Positions 34,605-45,500 of a stretch of DNA of 64,000 nucleotides are shown here, piece by piece. Below the pieces are notes generated by a model, which saw nothing but the letters and a program-made list of their open reading frames with translations, did not search any database and had not been told where the DNA came from. Where the stretch lies: contig CM055095.1 in assembly GCA_029204225.1 (NCBI GenBank), forward strand, positions 72,461,490 to 72,525,489. The letters are read 5' to 3'. The stretch comes from Diphasiastrum complanatum. Lineage: Eukaryota > Streptophyta > Lycopodiopsida > Lycopodiales > Lycopodiaceae. The position numbers and the translations under genes are program-made. Within the stretch, counting starts at the first letter, position 1. Every line of letters starts with the position of its first letter.

Positions 34605-37600
34605 AATTTGTTGAGAAGCTTGATTGTCACAATAGATGCAAGAGACCTTCTCAGCCTTTAGTACTTGAAGTTCCACCAAAAATTTTCTTAGTCATAGGAG
34701 TTCTTTGGTTGTTGAAGTCAATGCCTTGTACTCGGCTTCACAAGAGGATAGAGAAATTGTATCTTGCTTTTTGGAAAGCCAAGATATCACTCCTCCACAA
34801 AGAAAAGTGACAAATGCACTTATGGATCTTCTATCCATCTTATCTCCTGCAAAATCTGAATCCAAAAATGCTCTCAAGTACAAGTTAGATCCTTGATAGA
34901 GAATGCCAAAAAATCTAGTAGAAGAGACATATCTAAGCACTCTCTTGGCACTTTTCCAATGATGCATCAAGGGACCTTGCATATATTGACTTAACTTGCT
35001 TACACTATAACTCAAATCTGGTCTAGTGATTTTCAAATAGATTAAGGAGCCTATTAGCTTCCTAAAGAGTGTGATGTCCTCAAAGGATGCTTCATCACAA
35101 TCATTAGTAACTTTACAAGTTTGCTCCATAGGGGTGTCAATCCCTTTACAATCTTTCATGCCAAACCTCTCAAGAATGGAAGTAGCATACTTTGATTGAC
35201 TTATAGAAGTAAAATCACTACCTCTAGTAGCTTCTATTCCAAGTATGAACTTAAAAAGTCCTAGATCTACCATCTTGAATTCACTAGACAAGGAAACTTT
35301 AACATTTCTTATGCCTTCACCATCATTTCCTGTCAATATGATATCATCAACATAAAGTACTAAAATGATGATCTTTCCATCATTACATTTGATGTACAAA
35401 GAAGGCTCATAAGGGCTAATCACAAAGCCAAGAGAGTAGAGAAAATCACGCAACCTAGAGTACCAAGCTCTAGGTGCTTGCTTCAAGCCATATGGGCTCT
35501 TCCTTAAGTGGCAAACCTTGTCCTCCTCACCATCCTTGATGAAACACTCCGGTTGCAACATGTATATTTCCTCCTCCAAGTAGCCATTCAAAAAAAGCAT
35601 TTGTCACATCCATTTGATAGAGATTCCACTTGAATAAAGTAGCAATACAAATGATCAATCTAATGGCTACAAGTTTTGCTACAGGAGCAAATGTTTCTTC
35701 ATAATCTATGCCTTTAGTTTGAAGAAATCCCTTAGCAACCAATCTAGCTTTGTACTTACTTATAGATCCATCTTGATTGTACTTTAATCTATAGATCCAC
35801 TTACATGCAAGTGGCTTCTTCCCATATGGAAGGTATACAAGATTCCAAGTTTGATTATCTATCAAAGCATCAAACTCTACTTGCATTGCATCTCTCCAAA
35901 CTTGTGATCTACTTGCATCTTCATAACATGATGGCTCTTCAAGCATTGTGGCTAGAAAAGAGTAAGAGGTAGAAGGAGATATGTCTTCTCTTTGCTTTCC
36001 TTTCTCAAAGTATGTGAGCCTTGAAGGCTCGGCCTTGCTCCTTGTGGATCTTCTTGGCTCCTTTGGCACTTGATTTTGATCTTCCAAAAGATCATTTTCA
36101 AGAGGCTCCTCCTCGGGTGTTGCAAGATCTTCATCACCTAAGAGATTAGATGAATTTGGAGACAACTTGTAACTTTGAGATTCATCAAACAAGACATCCT
36201 TGCTAGCTTTTACTTTCTTTGAAATAGGATCAAATATCCTATATCCTTTGTTATTTTCACTATAGCCTACAAATATTCCTACGAAGGAAGTTGCATCTTC
36301 TTTCCTTCTTGTTTCCAAAGGAATGTGGACATAACATATACATCCAAACACTTTAAAATATTTTACATTGGGCTTATTGCCAAACAAAGCTTGAAATGGT
36401 GAGATCCCACCAATAGCACTACTAGGAAGCCTATTACATAAGTAATTAGCACAAGTTATGGCCTCCTCCCAAAAAGTGATGGGTAGAGATGCATCAAGTC
36501 TTAAAGACTTTGCACATTCACAAAGACTCCTATTTTTCCTCTCGGCCACCACATTTTGTTGGGGGGTGTAAGGACAAGTGAGTTCTCTCTTCATGCCATT
36601 GATCTCACAAAAGTCTCTCATCTTGTTGGAGATATACTCTCCTCCATTATCACATCTTAGAACTTTAATGCAAGAACTAAGTTGCTTTTCCACTAGAGAC
36701 TTAAACTTTACAAAAGCTTCATATACAAGACTTTTCTTAGGCAATAATTCAATCCAAGTGTATCTAGTACAATCATCAATAAAAGTCACATACATTGAAG
36801 CTCCTCCATTACCTTCATGAGAGAAAGTATGTACATTCGAATGGATAAGATCTAAAGGTGAGGTAGATCTTGTTAAAGATCTCTTGTAGGAAGTCTTGTG
36901 TGACTTTGCAAGGCCACATGCCTCGCACACTTTGCCACAATTCTTGAAAGCTTTTGGTAGGCCGAGAGCGAGCTCCTTTGATGCCATGGATTCCATTGAT
37001 TGAAGATTAGGATGGCCCAATCTTTTGTGCCAAAGCTCCACTTGAGTCAACTCCTCCCTAACCATATTCACACTTTCAATAACCACATTCGCATCCAGCT
37101 TGAAAAGCCTTCCTTGCTTATTGCCACTAGCTATGCACTTATTATTTTTCAAGATGGAACACACTCCATTCTTGAAATGTACATTTAGTCCATTGTCCAT
37201 TAATTGACCAACACTAAGCAAGTTTTTTGTTATGGATGGAACATACAAAACATTATCAAGATCTATCCTTTTAGATGATCCTAAGCATAATGGAATAGAT
37301 CCTATGCCATCTATCTTGCATTCCTGATCACTAGCTGTGTAGATTGATTTCTTAGAATCATTACAAGAAATTAGATAAGAGAAATAATGCTTGTTGAATG
37401 ACATGTGAAAACTAGCCCCACTATCAATCCACCATGTCTCTTTGTTTGATGTTGGTGTAGGTGCTACCATCAAGGATGTATTGAAGCCATCCTCTTCATC
37501 CTCCCCTTGTGCATTCTTCTTCTTATAGCATTCAGAAACAAAGTGTCCTTTCTTCCCACAAAAGAAACACTTCAACTTTGCTTTGTTCTTTTGCTTCCCT

Positions 37601-38970
37601 TTGGAGGTAGGTGCTCCATCCTTTGCCTTGGCCTCCTTGCCTTGGATCTTCTTGAAAGGATGAGACTTCTTCTTGCCTTTAGATGTGAAGTTTGCTTTCT
37701 CATCACCATTATGTAGTGATAAGGACCCCATTCTTCTTTTGAGGTGTAGAATCCTACTCTCCTCGGCCACAAGAACATTATGCAATTTTTCAATTGATGG
37801 AAGTTGGTCTTGAATAGCAAAAGATTGAACTAGATTAGAGAACTCATATCCTAATCCATTCGAGATTACTTGTACTAGTTCATTATCTTGGATCTTCTCT
37901 CCTATAGATCCCAGTTCTTTGTTCAAGGATTTTATCCTTAGGACATACTCTTGTCCATTTTCTCCACTTCCCCTCATGCTTTGCAAGAGCAAGTTTCTTA
38001 GCATAGGCACTCTTGAAGTGTTATTGGATTCATAAATGTTCTTTAGTGAATCCCAAGCCTCTTTTGATGTGGTGCAAGAAGCCACCTCCTTCAAGAGGTC
38101 ATTGCTTACATTTAACTTCAAGCAATGTAGGGCTAATCTAACCCTCTTCTTGTACTTTAGTTGTTCTTGGGGAGCTTGAGGCTCTTCCTCAACTCCTAAG
38201 ACAATATCAAAGAGATCATGAACCGCTAGTAGTGATTCCATTCTTACTTTCCAAATGGAATAGTTTGTGGAAGTTAGTTTTTCACTAGATTCTAACATAT
38301 ATCCACCCATGGATGTCATTTTGAATGAAAGCCTATGAGATACACAAAGTTATCTTGATAAGGTGTGATCTAAGATAGATTTTTAGCTTTCAAGAAGCTT
38401 CTAATCTTGGCCCAATCAATCCTAGTTCAACTTTGGATGATGGTATAATAGATCAACTACAAATATCCTAGCAATTCACTCCTCAAAGAAATTGATTCTA
38501 GTTCAAATTGGTTTGATTAAGATCTGAACAAATCAGCCTTAAATATCTGATCTAATGCTTCAAAATGAATTGCTTCAATGACTCAAATCACTATTTGATC
38601 ATTAGCATTCAATAGATTGACCTAGATCTAGACAATGCACTAAAAACCTTGAATTTTGGACTAGTATGCACTTTTTTGGATCAAAAACACTTATGAAAGT
38701 TAATTTGAAGGTTGCTGTATAGTTTCACACGTGTGGACAGTACTTCAACAGCCCACAAATCGATCTTGACCAAAAAAAATGATGTTACTTCTCTCTTTGA
38801 ACTCGCCCTCTCAATTAGAACTTGAAAACAACAAATTGTCAATGATTTCTCAAGTACTATTAATCATATAGATCACTCTTAGACATGGCTCTGATACCAT
38901 GTCAATTTTCAGAGAAAAAGGACAAATATTGATTGTACTATCAATCATTAAGAGTTATTGATTTTTTAAA
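34605..38970 (-). mobile_element. Ty1/Copia element I: most complete coding copy in the window
   Basis: On the minus strand one 930-codon frame (38319-35527) holds gag (residues 1-200), a CCHC zinc knuckle (251-264, CFFCGKKGHFVSEC), protease (WIDSGASFHM, 297-306) and GAG-pre-integrase (LWHKRLGHPNL near 430). Integrase (CDNGGEY near 556, ERKNR near 594) and the start of RT follow. A 302-codon frame (35600-34692) carries the rest of RT with catalytic YVDDIILTG and part of RNase H (DSDFAGDKMDRRS). A perfect iMet primer-binding site lies at 38887-38899, with LTR sequence from 38903 outward. The far LTR is not present. It is broken, with about two breaks in coding terms, and looks like one of the younger copies. 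Confidence 0.9.
38887..38899 (-). other. Primer-binding site of element I
   Basis: The minus strand reads TGGTATCAGAGCC, an exact iMet match. The LTR (ending ...GAAAATTGA) lies just to its right. Confidence 0.85.
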
Positions 38971-38971
38971 T

Positions 38972-40425
38972 CAGATGCATTGGACAAGTTCACAGAATAT
39001 GTGACCTGGGCTGAAAGATGCACATGAAATAAGGTGAAGCATATCAGAACATATCGAGGTGGAGAATACATCTCAAACCGATTCACTGATTTTTGCAATG
39101 ATTGAGGAATCATTCACAGAAGGACAACATTCTATACACCGCAGCACAATGGTTTGCAGAAAGAAAGAATGGGACTCTCATGGAAGCCACTAAGTGCATG
39201 ATGGCCTATTCAAAGGCTCCAAGAAGGCTGTGGGCTGAAGCAGTAGCTACAACTATCTACATTCAAAATAGGACATGATTTGTTCCTCATACAACACCAC
39301 ACAAACTATGGTGGGGTAGAAATCCCAATATGACTCATATTCGAATCTTTGGTTGTGTAGCATATGCACATGTTCTTGACAAGCTTCGAAAGAAGCTTGA
39401 TGAGAAAGCAGAACATGGATATCTTGTAGGATATGACACTCATTTATCATACTACAGAATCTATATGCCAGAGACAAACACAGTGAAGACAGACAGAGAT
39501 GTCAAGTTCGATGAGACCAAAACAATGGCCAACAATGATCCTATCAGTTATGAAGTCCTTGGAAGACAATCTACCAACTGTGACAGAGGAACTAGAACAA
39601 GAACACTCAGACGAAGATGTTCGAGTCGCACCTTAGTCGAGCAACGAATCAGACGAAGAAAGATTCGCAAGCCAGCCTACTGCTACAACACCTGTAAACT
39701 GAAACGGTTCCGGACTTAAGAGATGGAATCCATGAAGAAGAATGAGGTATGGACATTGCAGCTATTACCATATAAGCGAAGAACTATACAATGCAAATGG
39801 ATATACAAGCTGAAGTATGGACCAAATGGAAATGTTTCAAAGTATAAAGCCAGACTTGTAGCGAAGGATTGTTCTCAGAAATATGGTACTCTTGTCATGA
39901 AACATTTGTCCCTACGCCTATTGTTTGCATATGCAGCCGCTTATGATCTCAGGATTCACATCGTGGATGAGAAGACAGCCTTCTTACATGGTGAGCTAGA
40001 CGAAGAAGTCTACATGGATCAACCTCCAGGCTACATTACGCATGCAGAATGCACAAGAGTATCTATGGTCTAAAGCAATCAGCACGACAATGGTATAAGA
40101 AGAAAGATCAAGCCCTGAGATCCTTAGGATTTGAGCCATTGATAGCCGATTCCAATGTCTATGTAAGAATTACAGACGGAAAGATCATCATTGTAGCTGT
40201 ATATGTAGATGACACCCTGATACTCTGCAAAAGTGAAGGACTTATTGCTGAAGTGAAGTGCAACATCTCGAAACATTTCGAAATTACAGACCTAGGAGAA
40301 GCCAGATGTTATCTTGGCTTACAGATTGATAGAAACTATAACGAAGGGAAATTGTACCTTCATCAGTCCAGATATACCCAGAAAATCCTAGAAGATTTTG
40401 GGATGATGAATTCAGGTTCTAGATG
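38972..40425 (+). mobile_element. Ty1/Copia element J: integrase end to RT (family H)
   Basis: The plus strand follows family H closely: integrase end (KALDKFT-like start, MEATKCMMAYSKAP near 39180), GCVAYAHVLDKLRKKLDEKAE, then RT (TIQCKWIYKLKYGPNG; HIVDEKTAFLHGELDEEVYM; AVYVDDTLILC; DLGEARCYLGLQID). It starts beside the LTR remnant of element I and ends in an RT block near 40425. No LTRs of its own. It is broken, with several breaks. Confidence 0.85.
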
Positions 40426-41160
40426 TTAGATCTTGATCTAGATGCTTTACACTATGATTTAAGCAAGAGCAATGGATCGAATGATCAAACACATGGATGG
40501 GCGGCCTCACACGTGTAAAGGACAGTACCTTTACGGCCTGTTTACAGAGAGTAAAGTACATTAACTTACAAATGCATTTCATTCATCAAACTCAAGACAA
40601 ATGTGAAAGTCTCAACAAAACTAGAATTTGCCAATGTCACATCAACATCTCATTGAAATGGTTGATCTCTTTATAGATCAAGTACATCCATGACTATGTA
40701 CTGTCCAGCAAGACTTCACACGTGTGAAGAGTGCCTAGTCATCCAGATCCACCAATGGGAGCCATATGTGCTCATTTCCCAAAGTTGACAATTCTCTTTG
40801 GCTAGAAAACAAAAAGCTAGTCTTCCACATTTATAGGAATATTCCCTATAAAATAGGATCTAATGGAATATTCCTATATTATCTTCTAGAAGCTTATCCA
40901 CACGTGTGAATGGTATCTTGACATGTGTGAGTAATAATTCATTCACATGGAAGTCCAATCTATTTACAAAAAGTTTGACCAATTTGACCATTTTCAAGAT
41001 TTTACTCAAAGGTCGATTTCACACTAGTGTAGATCAAGCTAAAACCAATCTAACTTAATAAATATGACTTATGTACATTCTTTCACATGTGGGAACAGAC
41101 TCCACACGTGTGAGATCCTATCAAGCTCAAATAACTTGAGATCTACAAGATACAACATGT
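40426..41160. repeat. LTR-like non-coding block with four CACACGTGT motifs
   Basis: It has no coding content. It has the look of LTR or leader sequence: a possible TATA (CTATAAAGAG, minus strand, near 40672) and CACACGTGTR at 40508, 40717, 40899 and 41103. The same palindrome occurs in the leaders of elements I and P. The ends were not found, so a solo LTR is only inferred. Confidence 0.4.
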
Positions 41161-41164
41161 TGGA

Positions 41165-41945
41165 AGTGATATTTTAACAAGGGACGCCTTTAAATGGTCA
41201 TGGGAAAATAAAAAGTCGGAAGGGTGGTACAATATCGATAAAAATCTCTTATGCTTGTGGAATGCCTTCCTAATAGACAATTGTAATTTAAGAGTAGGAA
41301 ACAAAACTTGGAGACAAATTCATGGTATACCGATGGGTTTTTCATGCTCACCTACATGGTGTAATTGGTATCTTGCGTTTTTTGAAGCTCAATTTATTAA
41401 GAGACTAGCCAAGTTAGGTCTCAGAAGAGAATATTTTCTGTCACTCTTTTAGATATATTGATGACATTTGCTTCATTAATAATCCCAATATTGATGCGTT
41501 TATGGATAAAAATCAGATTAGAAAACTAGAAAACCCTTTCTGGATCTATCCTCTAGAATTTCTTGATATTGAAAAAAAGACTTGTGAAGCAAACACCACT
41601 AGTTTTTTGAACGTTTTGATTACTTTTAATCCTGACACCAGTGTTTATTAGCTCTCAAAGTTTGATAAAAGAAGAGACTTACCTTTTCAATACTTACAGT
41701 ACATACATCTGGCTTCCTATAGGCCAGCCTACAACTCGTACAAAGTAATTATCTCCCAGGTTATTTCTATATGTATTGTTGCAATGATCACGATACTTTT
41801 ATAAAAGAGGTAGCAATCTTGCTAGATGCTTTTCAGAAAAATGGTTTTATGAGGGAAAAGCTTTGCCTTATCATTAACAAACTGCTTTTGACTAATACTT
41901 TTCCATGTTCATCCTATGATCTACCACAGTATATTAAAGGTCTGA
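41165..41945 (+). mobile_element. Penelope-like element (endonuclease-less type), RT fragment, pseudogene
   Basis: The plus strand encodes KNLLCLWNAFLIDN, then the hallmark RT block GIPMGFSCSPTWCNWY (41317-41380), the catalytic FRYIDDICFINN (41451-41486, another frame), WIYPLEFLDI, and then KFDKRRDLPFQYLQYIHLAS (41658-41717). A C-terminal RT/thumb stretch, FIKEVAILLDAFQKNGF, follows near 41795. Block order and wording match Coprina/Athena-like PLEs rather than LINE or LTR RTs. No GIY-YIG endonuclease follows. At least three frames are used, so it is inactive. The N-terminus is missing. Confidence 0.7.
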
Positions 41946-41949
41946 TGGT

Positions 41950-41986
41950 GGGCAGTTAGCTATCCCTTATGGGGAGCTAACTGCCC
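41950..41986 (+). other. Perfect 12-bp inverted repeat just after the PLE fragment
   Basis: GGGCAGTTAGCT (41950-41961) pairs perfectly with AGCTAACTGCCC (41975-41986). The 13-base loop contains CCC/GGG that can extend the stem. It lies a few codons beyond the last recognisable PLE coding block. Confidence 0.7.
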
Positions 41987-42019
41987 CCTAAGGGATTCAC
42001 TAGTTGTGGGTCACTTGGT

Positions 42020-42022
<3 letters not shown>

Positions 42023-42105
<83 letters not shown>
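42023..42105 (+). repeat. (CT)n microsatellite, 83 bp
   Basis: A practically perfect CT run of about 41 units, the longest simple repeat in the window. It follows the PLE fragment and hairpin. Confidence 0.95.
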
Positions 42106-42107
<2 letters not shown>

Positions 42108-43855
42108 GGACTCTTCTTTATCAGAAGTTACCACCCTTGATCAAGCTATAAATAAACATATGTGATTTGATGGTCCTAACCTTTGTTGCCAACCCAATCA
42201 TATATGACACTTCTCAAAAAATACTTTTCCACCAATTTTGGCTGAAAGGGAGCTTCCATGATAATTCCTATGGAACCACTATATATAACCTAATCTCGCA
42301 TGAGATTTTTCCACTATACGGTGAGAAGAAGGTTGGAAGATATGCTCACGATAGAGATTGCGCCCTCCCTGGCTTGAAGTCATCTGCTTCTACTTTACGA
42401 TATGTGGTTTTGCTCATTTCATATCATTGCTTTCATCTCTTTGCTGCATATGAATGGTATCAAGCTTTCTGGGTGATAAACGTGATGGTATGAATCTGCT
42501 GTCCAGCGATGATCAGCGAGGGTTTATACACATTTTTTGTATGGCCTTTTTTTTTTTTTAATACTATCCGCTGTCCAGTGATGAAGCATGCTGAACTGTG
42601 TAGAAGTTTTTTGAAGATATATGAGTTGTCCTCCATCGATGGACCTGCAACAATTTGTCTTGAGTTAGATACTCAAAAAATGGATATATATGGTAAGTTG
42701 TCCAGCGATGGACTAGCGATGAACCAGTGCTTCCTTCGACATACGTTGTAATGCATGATAATGATAAGTATGCATCACATATGGTAGGTTGAGACAAAAG
42801 CTTCTTAATGACCAGCGATGAAGAAATTCTTACCTTATGAATGGTTGTGTGGATTCAAACTCCTTATCGTAGATATGAAAGGATGAAAGTTTGGTTTGAT
42901 AGCTATAGTATACAATAGGCTTTACTATCCTTCAAAGGATATTATGAATGTTTGGTTGTTCCATAAGTAACGAAAGATTACATACATACTCCAAAGACAA
43001 AGCCATTGTAGTATCATGCTATTATACAAAAGATACAAATCAGACACTAACACGTTCTGATTATGATTAGTATACCTCATGTTTTAAACTGTTTTGCTAT
43101 CATACTTTTGAATAATTGCTATTTCAAAGGGAATACTACTGTGTCTAAGCACTAACAAATAAAACTTGCGCTCGTTGTAGCATCAAATATTACTACTATC
43201 TTTTTTTTTCGATTAGGTTCAGTTTCGAACCATAAAGCTATAAGCGTTTGCACAGGTATGAACATTAAACCATTCGCTTCATACTTATATAAGCAATGAG
43301 TGGTAGGCTCTCCTTAGCATGCTTATTATTGCTTTCACAATATCTGACAATAACGTTATGAATGGTTTAAGTCTAAGGAAGGCAAGAGCACTCGAGGGAC
43401 TAAACATGGCATCCTCACAAGAAGCTGCTACGATCATCAAGGTATGAGGTTTTCGAACAATTTTCAGACTTTGCAAACATCACCTATGTTCAAAAGGTAA
43501 GGTGTCTCTTTACAAATATATTCCATTCTGGGTGACTAATAATGATCCTAAATACAGAAATTAGTTGGTTTCGACTCAGTTCGACTATATCACTTCATAA
43601 ATAATGAAACTATTATGCGTATAATGACACCCACATTGTCCCGAAATTATCTTCAAATTATCTTGGATAGCATGGATTTGCGTAAGATAAACGGTTCTTA
43701 CAAAAGGATTAGAATGGCACGGATCTGCCCTAATACCTTGTAAAAACCATGAGAACCTCACCAATAAGATGAAGCCTATCCGATACAAGGTCTTAAAAAA
43801 CCATGGGTTGGATATAGAGTTACGATAAACGCATGTTCACTCGTAAGTACACTAT
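42106..43855. other. No recognised gene; clustered CAGCGATGA-like motif
   Basis: A 108-codon plus-strand frame (42167-42493) has no recognisable domain and I do not call it a gene. The stretch 42501-42822 carries a repeated short motif, given separately. The rest is AT-rich. Confidence 0.4.
42501..42822 (+). repeat. Dispersed short direct repeat GTCCAGCGATGA
   Basis: GTCCAGCGATGA (42501), GTCCAGTGATGA (42573), a relative at 42628 (GTCCTCCATCGATGGA), GTCCAGCGATGG (42700) followed by CTAGCGATGAACCAG, and GACCAGCGATGA (42810). Spacing is 55-110 bases and the intervening sequence is not clearly repeated. Confidence 0.6.
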
Positions 43856-43859
43856 TCAA

Positions 43860-44092
43860 CCATGGCTTGTGCGCAGGTGACGTCGAGGTTGTCGCTCCCA
43901 GCGTTCGGACCCTATACTACAAAGATGACACAAAAAAGGCATAGCCCTTTCTAGTTGTCGCCCACCTAGACCACACCCAACCATGGCTTTGATACCATGT
44001 GAAATTTTTTTACACTTTGTGTGTGTGGTCGGGTTAGGGATTGAACCTAGGACCTCCCCCATTCCGGTACCACTGAGCTACCCATCCATTTG
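43860..44092 (-). mobile_element. tRNA-derived SINE
   Basis: On the minus strand a tRNA-like head carries a pol III A box (TAGCTCAGTGG, 44080-44070) and B box (GGTTCAATCCC, 44047-44037) at normal spacing, beginning GGATGGGTAGCTC. A non-tRNA body follows, containing CACATGGTATCAAAGCCATGG. The intact boxes and the missing cloverleaf downstream favour a SINE over a tRNA gene. The 3' end is my estimate. Confidence 0.6.
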
Positions 44093-44390
44093 TGTTTCAT
44101 GAGTATTGTGCAAGGGCTATAGCCTTTGACACTTTCTAACAATGTAAAAATAGCAGCAAAAAAGGATCCTAAGTCACTTGAAATGATGAGAGAAGCAATA
44201 GATTATGATTCTATATGATTGCACGATTTGCACCATCAAACTCTACCTAAATTTATGTTTAAATCTCACTAAATGGCCCAAATCCTTGTGTATGGCTTCA
44301 CATGTGTGAGTGTACGTGTTCCGACAGGGGGTTGGTCCTACCAGAAAGCCCTAGCAAGGAAAAGGGCCCACATTGCCCTTACTAAAAAAA

Positions 44391-45240
44391 TGAAATGTTT
44401 CTAATGCCAAAGCTTTGCTAGCTTTCAATATTGAATTTTTGATGAAGACGACAAGACATAACACGACACGACACGACAAGACACGAAATCAGTCGTGCTT
44501 CACGAACAACCAGGAAGATCAATCAAGTACCAAGGGGGTACAAACATTTAATCAGATATTATGACATCAGCAGGAGTATTCTAGATCGTGGCTAATCTGC
44601 CACTCTTGTGATTCGCGATTAGTTGTAGATGTTTAATCTTTTCTAATCTGTAAGTTACACGACGCGGCACGAATTTTTTCGCGAACTATATACTTTTTGT
44701 TTGATGCATAATACAGAAAGTCTAATGCTAGCAAGCAAGACAAGAAGTCAGAAGATAAATTATTCAGAATACAAGTCCACCTGCGTGCGAGAAAATTCTA
44801 CATAGGATCTGTAGATCCAGAAGTCCGCTAGTAAGCAAAACACGAATTTGTGAGAGAACTGTATTTCTCTCACGCCAATGCACTGCGTGGATCTGTCATG
44901 CAGTGCTTGAAGAATCAGAAAAAAAATCAATAGATGATATTGTAGTTGTTGTGCACATTATTATTCTAGATGATTGTATGATCTTGAATGTAAATTCGTC
45001 TGTTACTATTCATGTGTCTGATTCGCTTGTTCATTTAATTTCGCACTTTGGTTTGATATTGTTGAATGCTACATTAATCTCTTAATGTAGATCAACAATG
45101 TCTGACTACTCTCTGAAGGATTGTAGGAGTGATATAGGCGGCAATGACCAACGATCATATTTGAATTTCTGACGAACTGATCTTGTTCGTGAATCCTTTC
45201 GCTTCGTGTTTTGCCTCACTTTGCTTCACAATCACTTGGC
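44391..45240 (+). repeat. LTR related to family H, without interior (solo or remnant)
   Basis: Colinear but diverged blocks match the H LTR: the start (GAAATGTTTCTAATGC), GCCACTCTTGTGATTC, CACCTGCGTGCGAGAA, TGAGAGAACTGTATTTCTCTCACGCCAA and GACTACTCTCTGAAGGATTG. No PBS, gag or RT follows. An ACACG-repeat patch lies at 44440-44480. It is an old copy. Confidence 0.7.
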
Positions 45241-45269
45241 CATAAAGGGTAAATCAATTACAGAACTCA

Positions 45270-45500
45270 TCTTCATTTCATTTCATCTTGTTTCATCTCA
45301 TCTCGTCTCGTCTCATCTCGTCTCATTGCAGCCTGATTGATCTTGTCGCAAACTCTTTCGTTTCGTTTCGTTTTGTGTCGTTTCGTGATCTCCTTGCTTC
45401 CAGCATGAATCAATGTCAGAGCTCATTTAAGTTTCGCTTCGCTTCGTCTCGTTTCGTTTTCTTCCATATTTCGTCTCGTTTCATTTCGTTGTGTTACAGA
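45270..45500 (+). repeat. Degenerate TTTCGTCTCG-type short tandem repeat
   Basis: The strand is dominated by T/C-rich pentamers ending in CG or TG (TCATCTCGTCTCGTCTCATC; TTTCGTTTCGTTTTGTGTCG). It is the complement of the CACGAAAC words in family H LTRs and starts just after the LTR-like block. Confidence 0.6.

Noticed and set aside
42167-42493. A 108-codon plus-strand frame after the PLE fragment
   Set aside because: No similarity I recognise to PLE or host proteins, and no codon-like conservation cue. Left as unexplained rather than called a gene.
44030-44092. A functional tRNA gene on the minus strand
   Set aside because: The A and B boxes are good, but I could not pair a full acceptor stem and anticodon arm, and a non-tRNA body follows, so SINE is the better reading.
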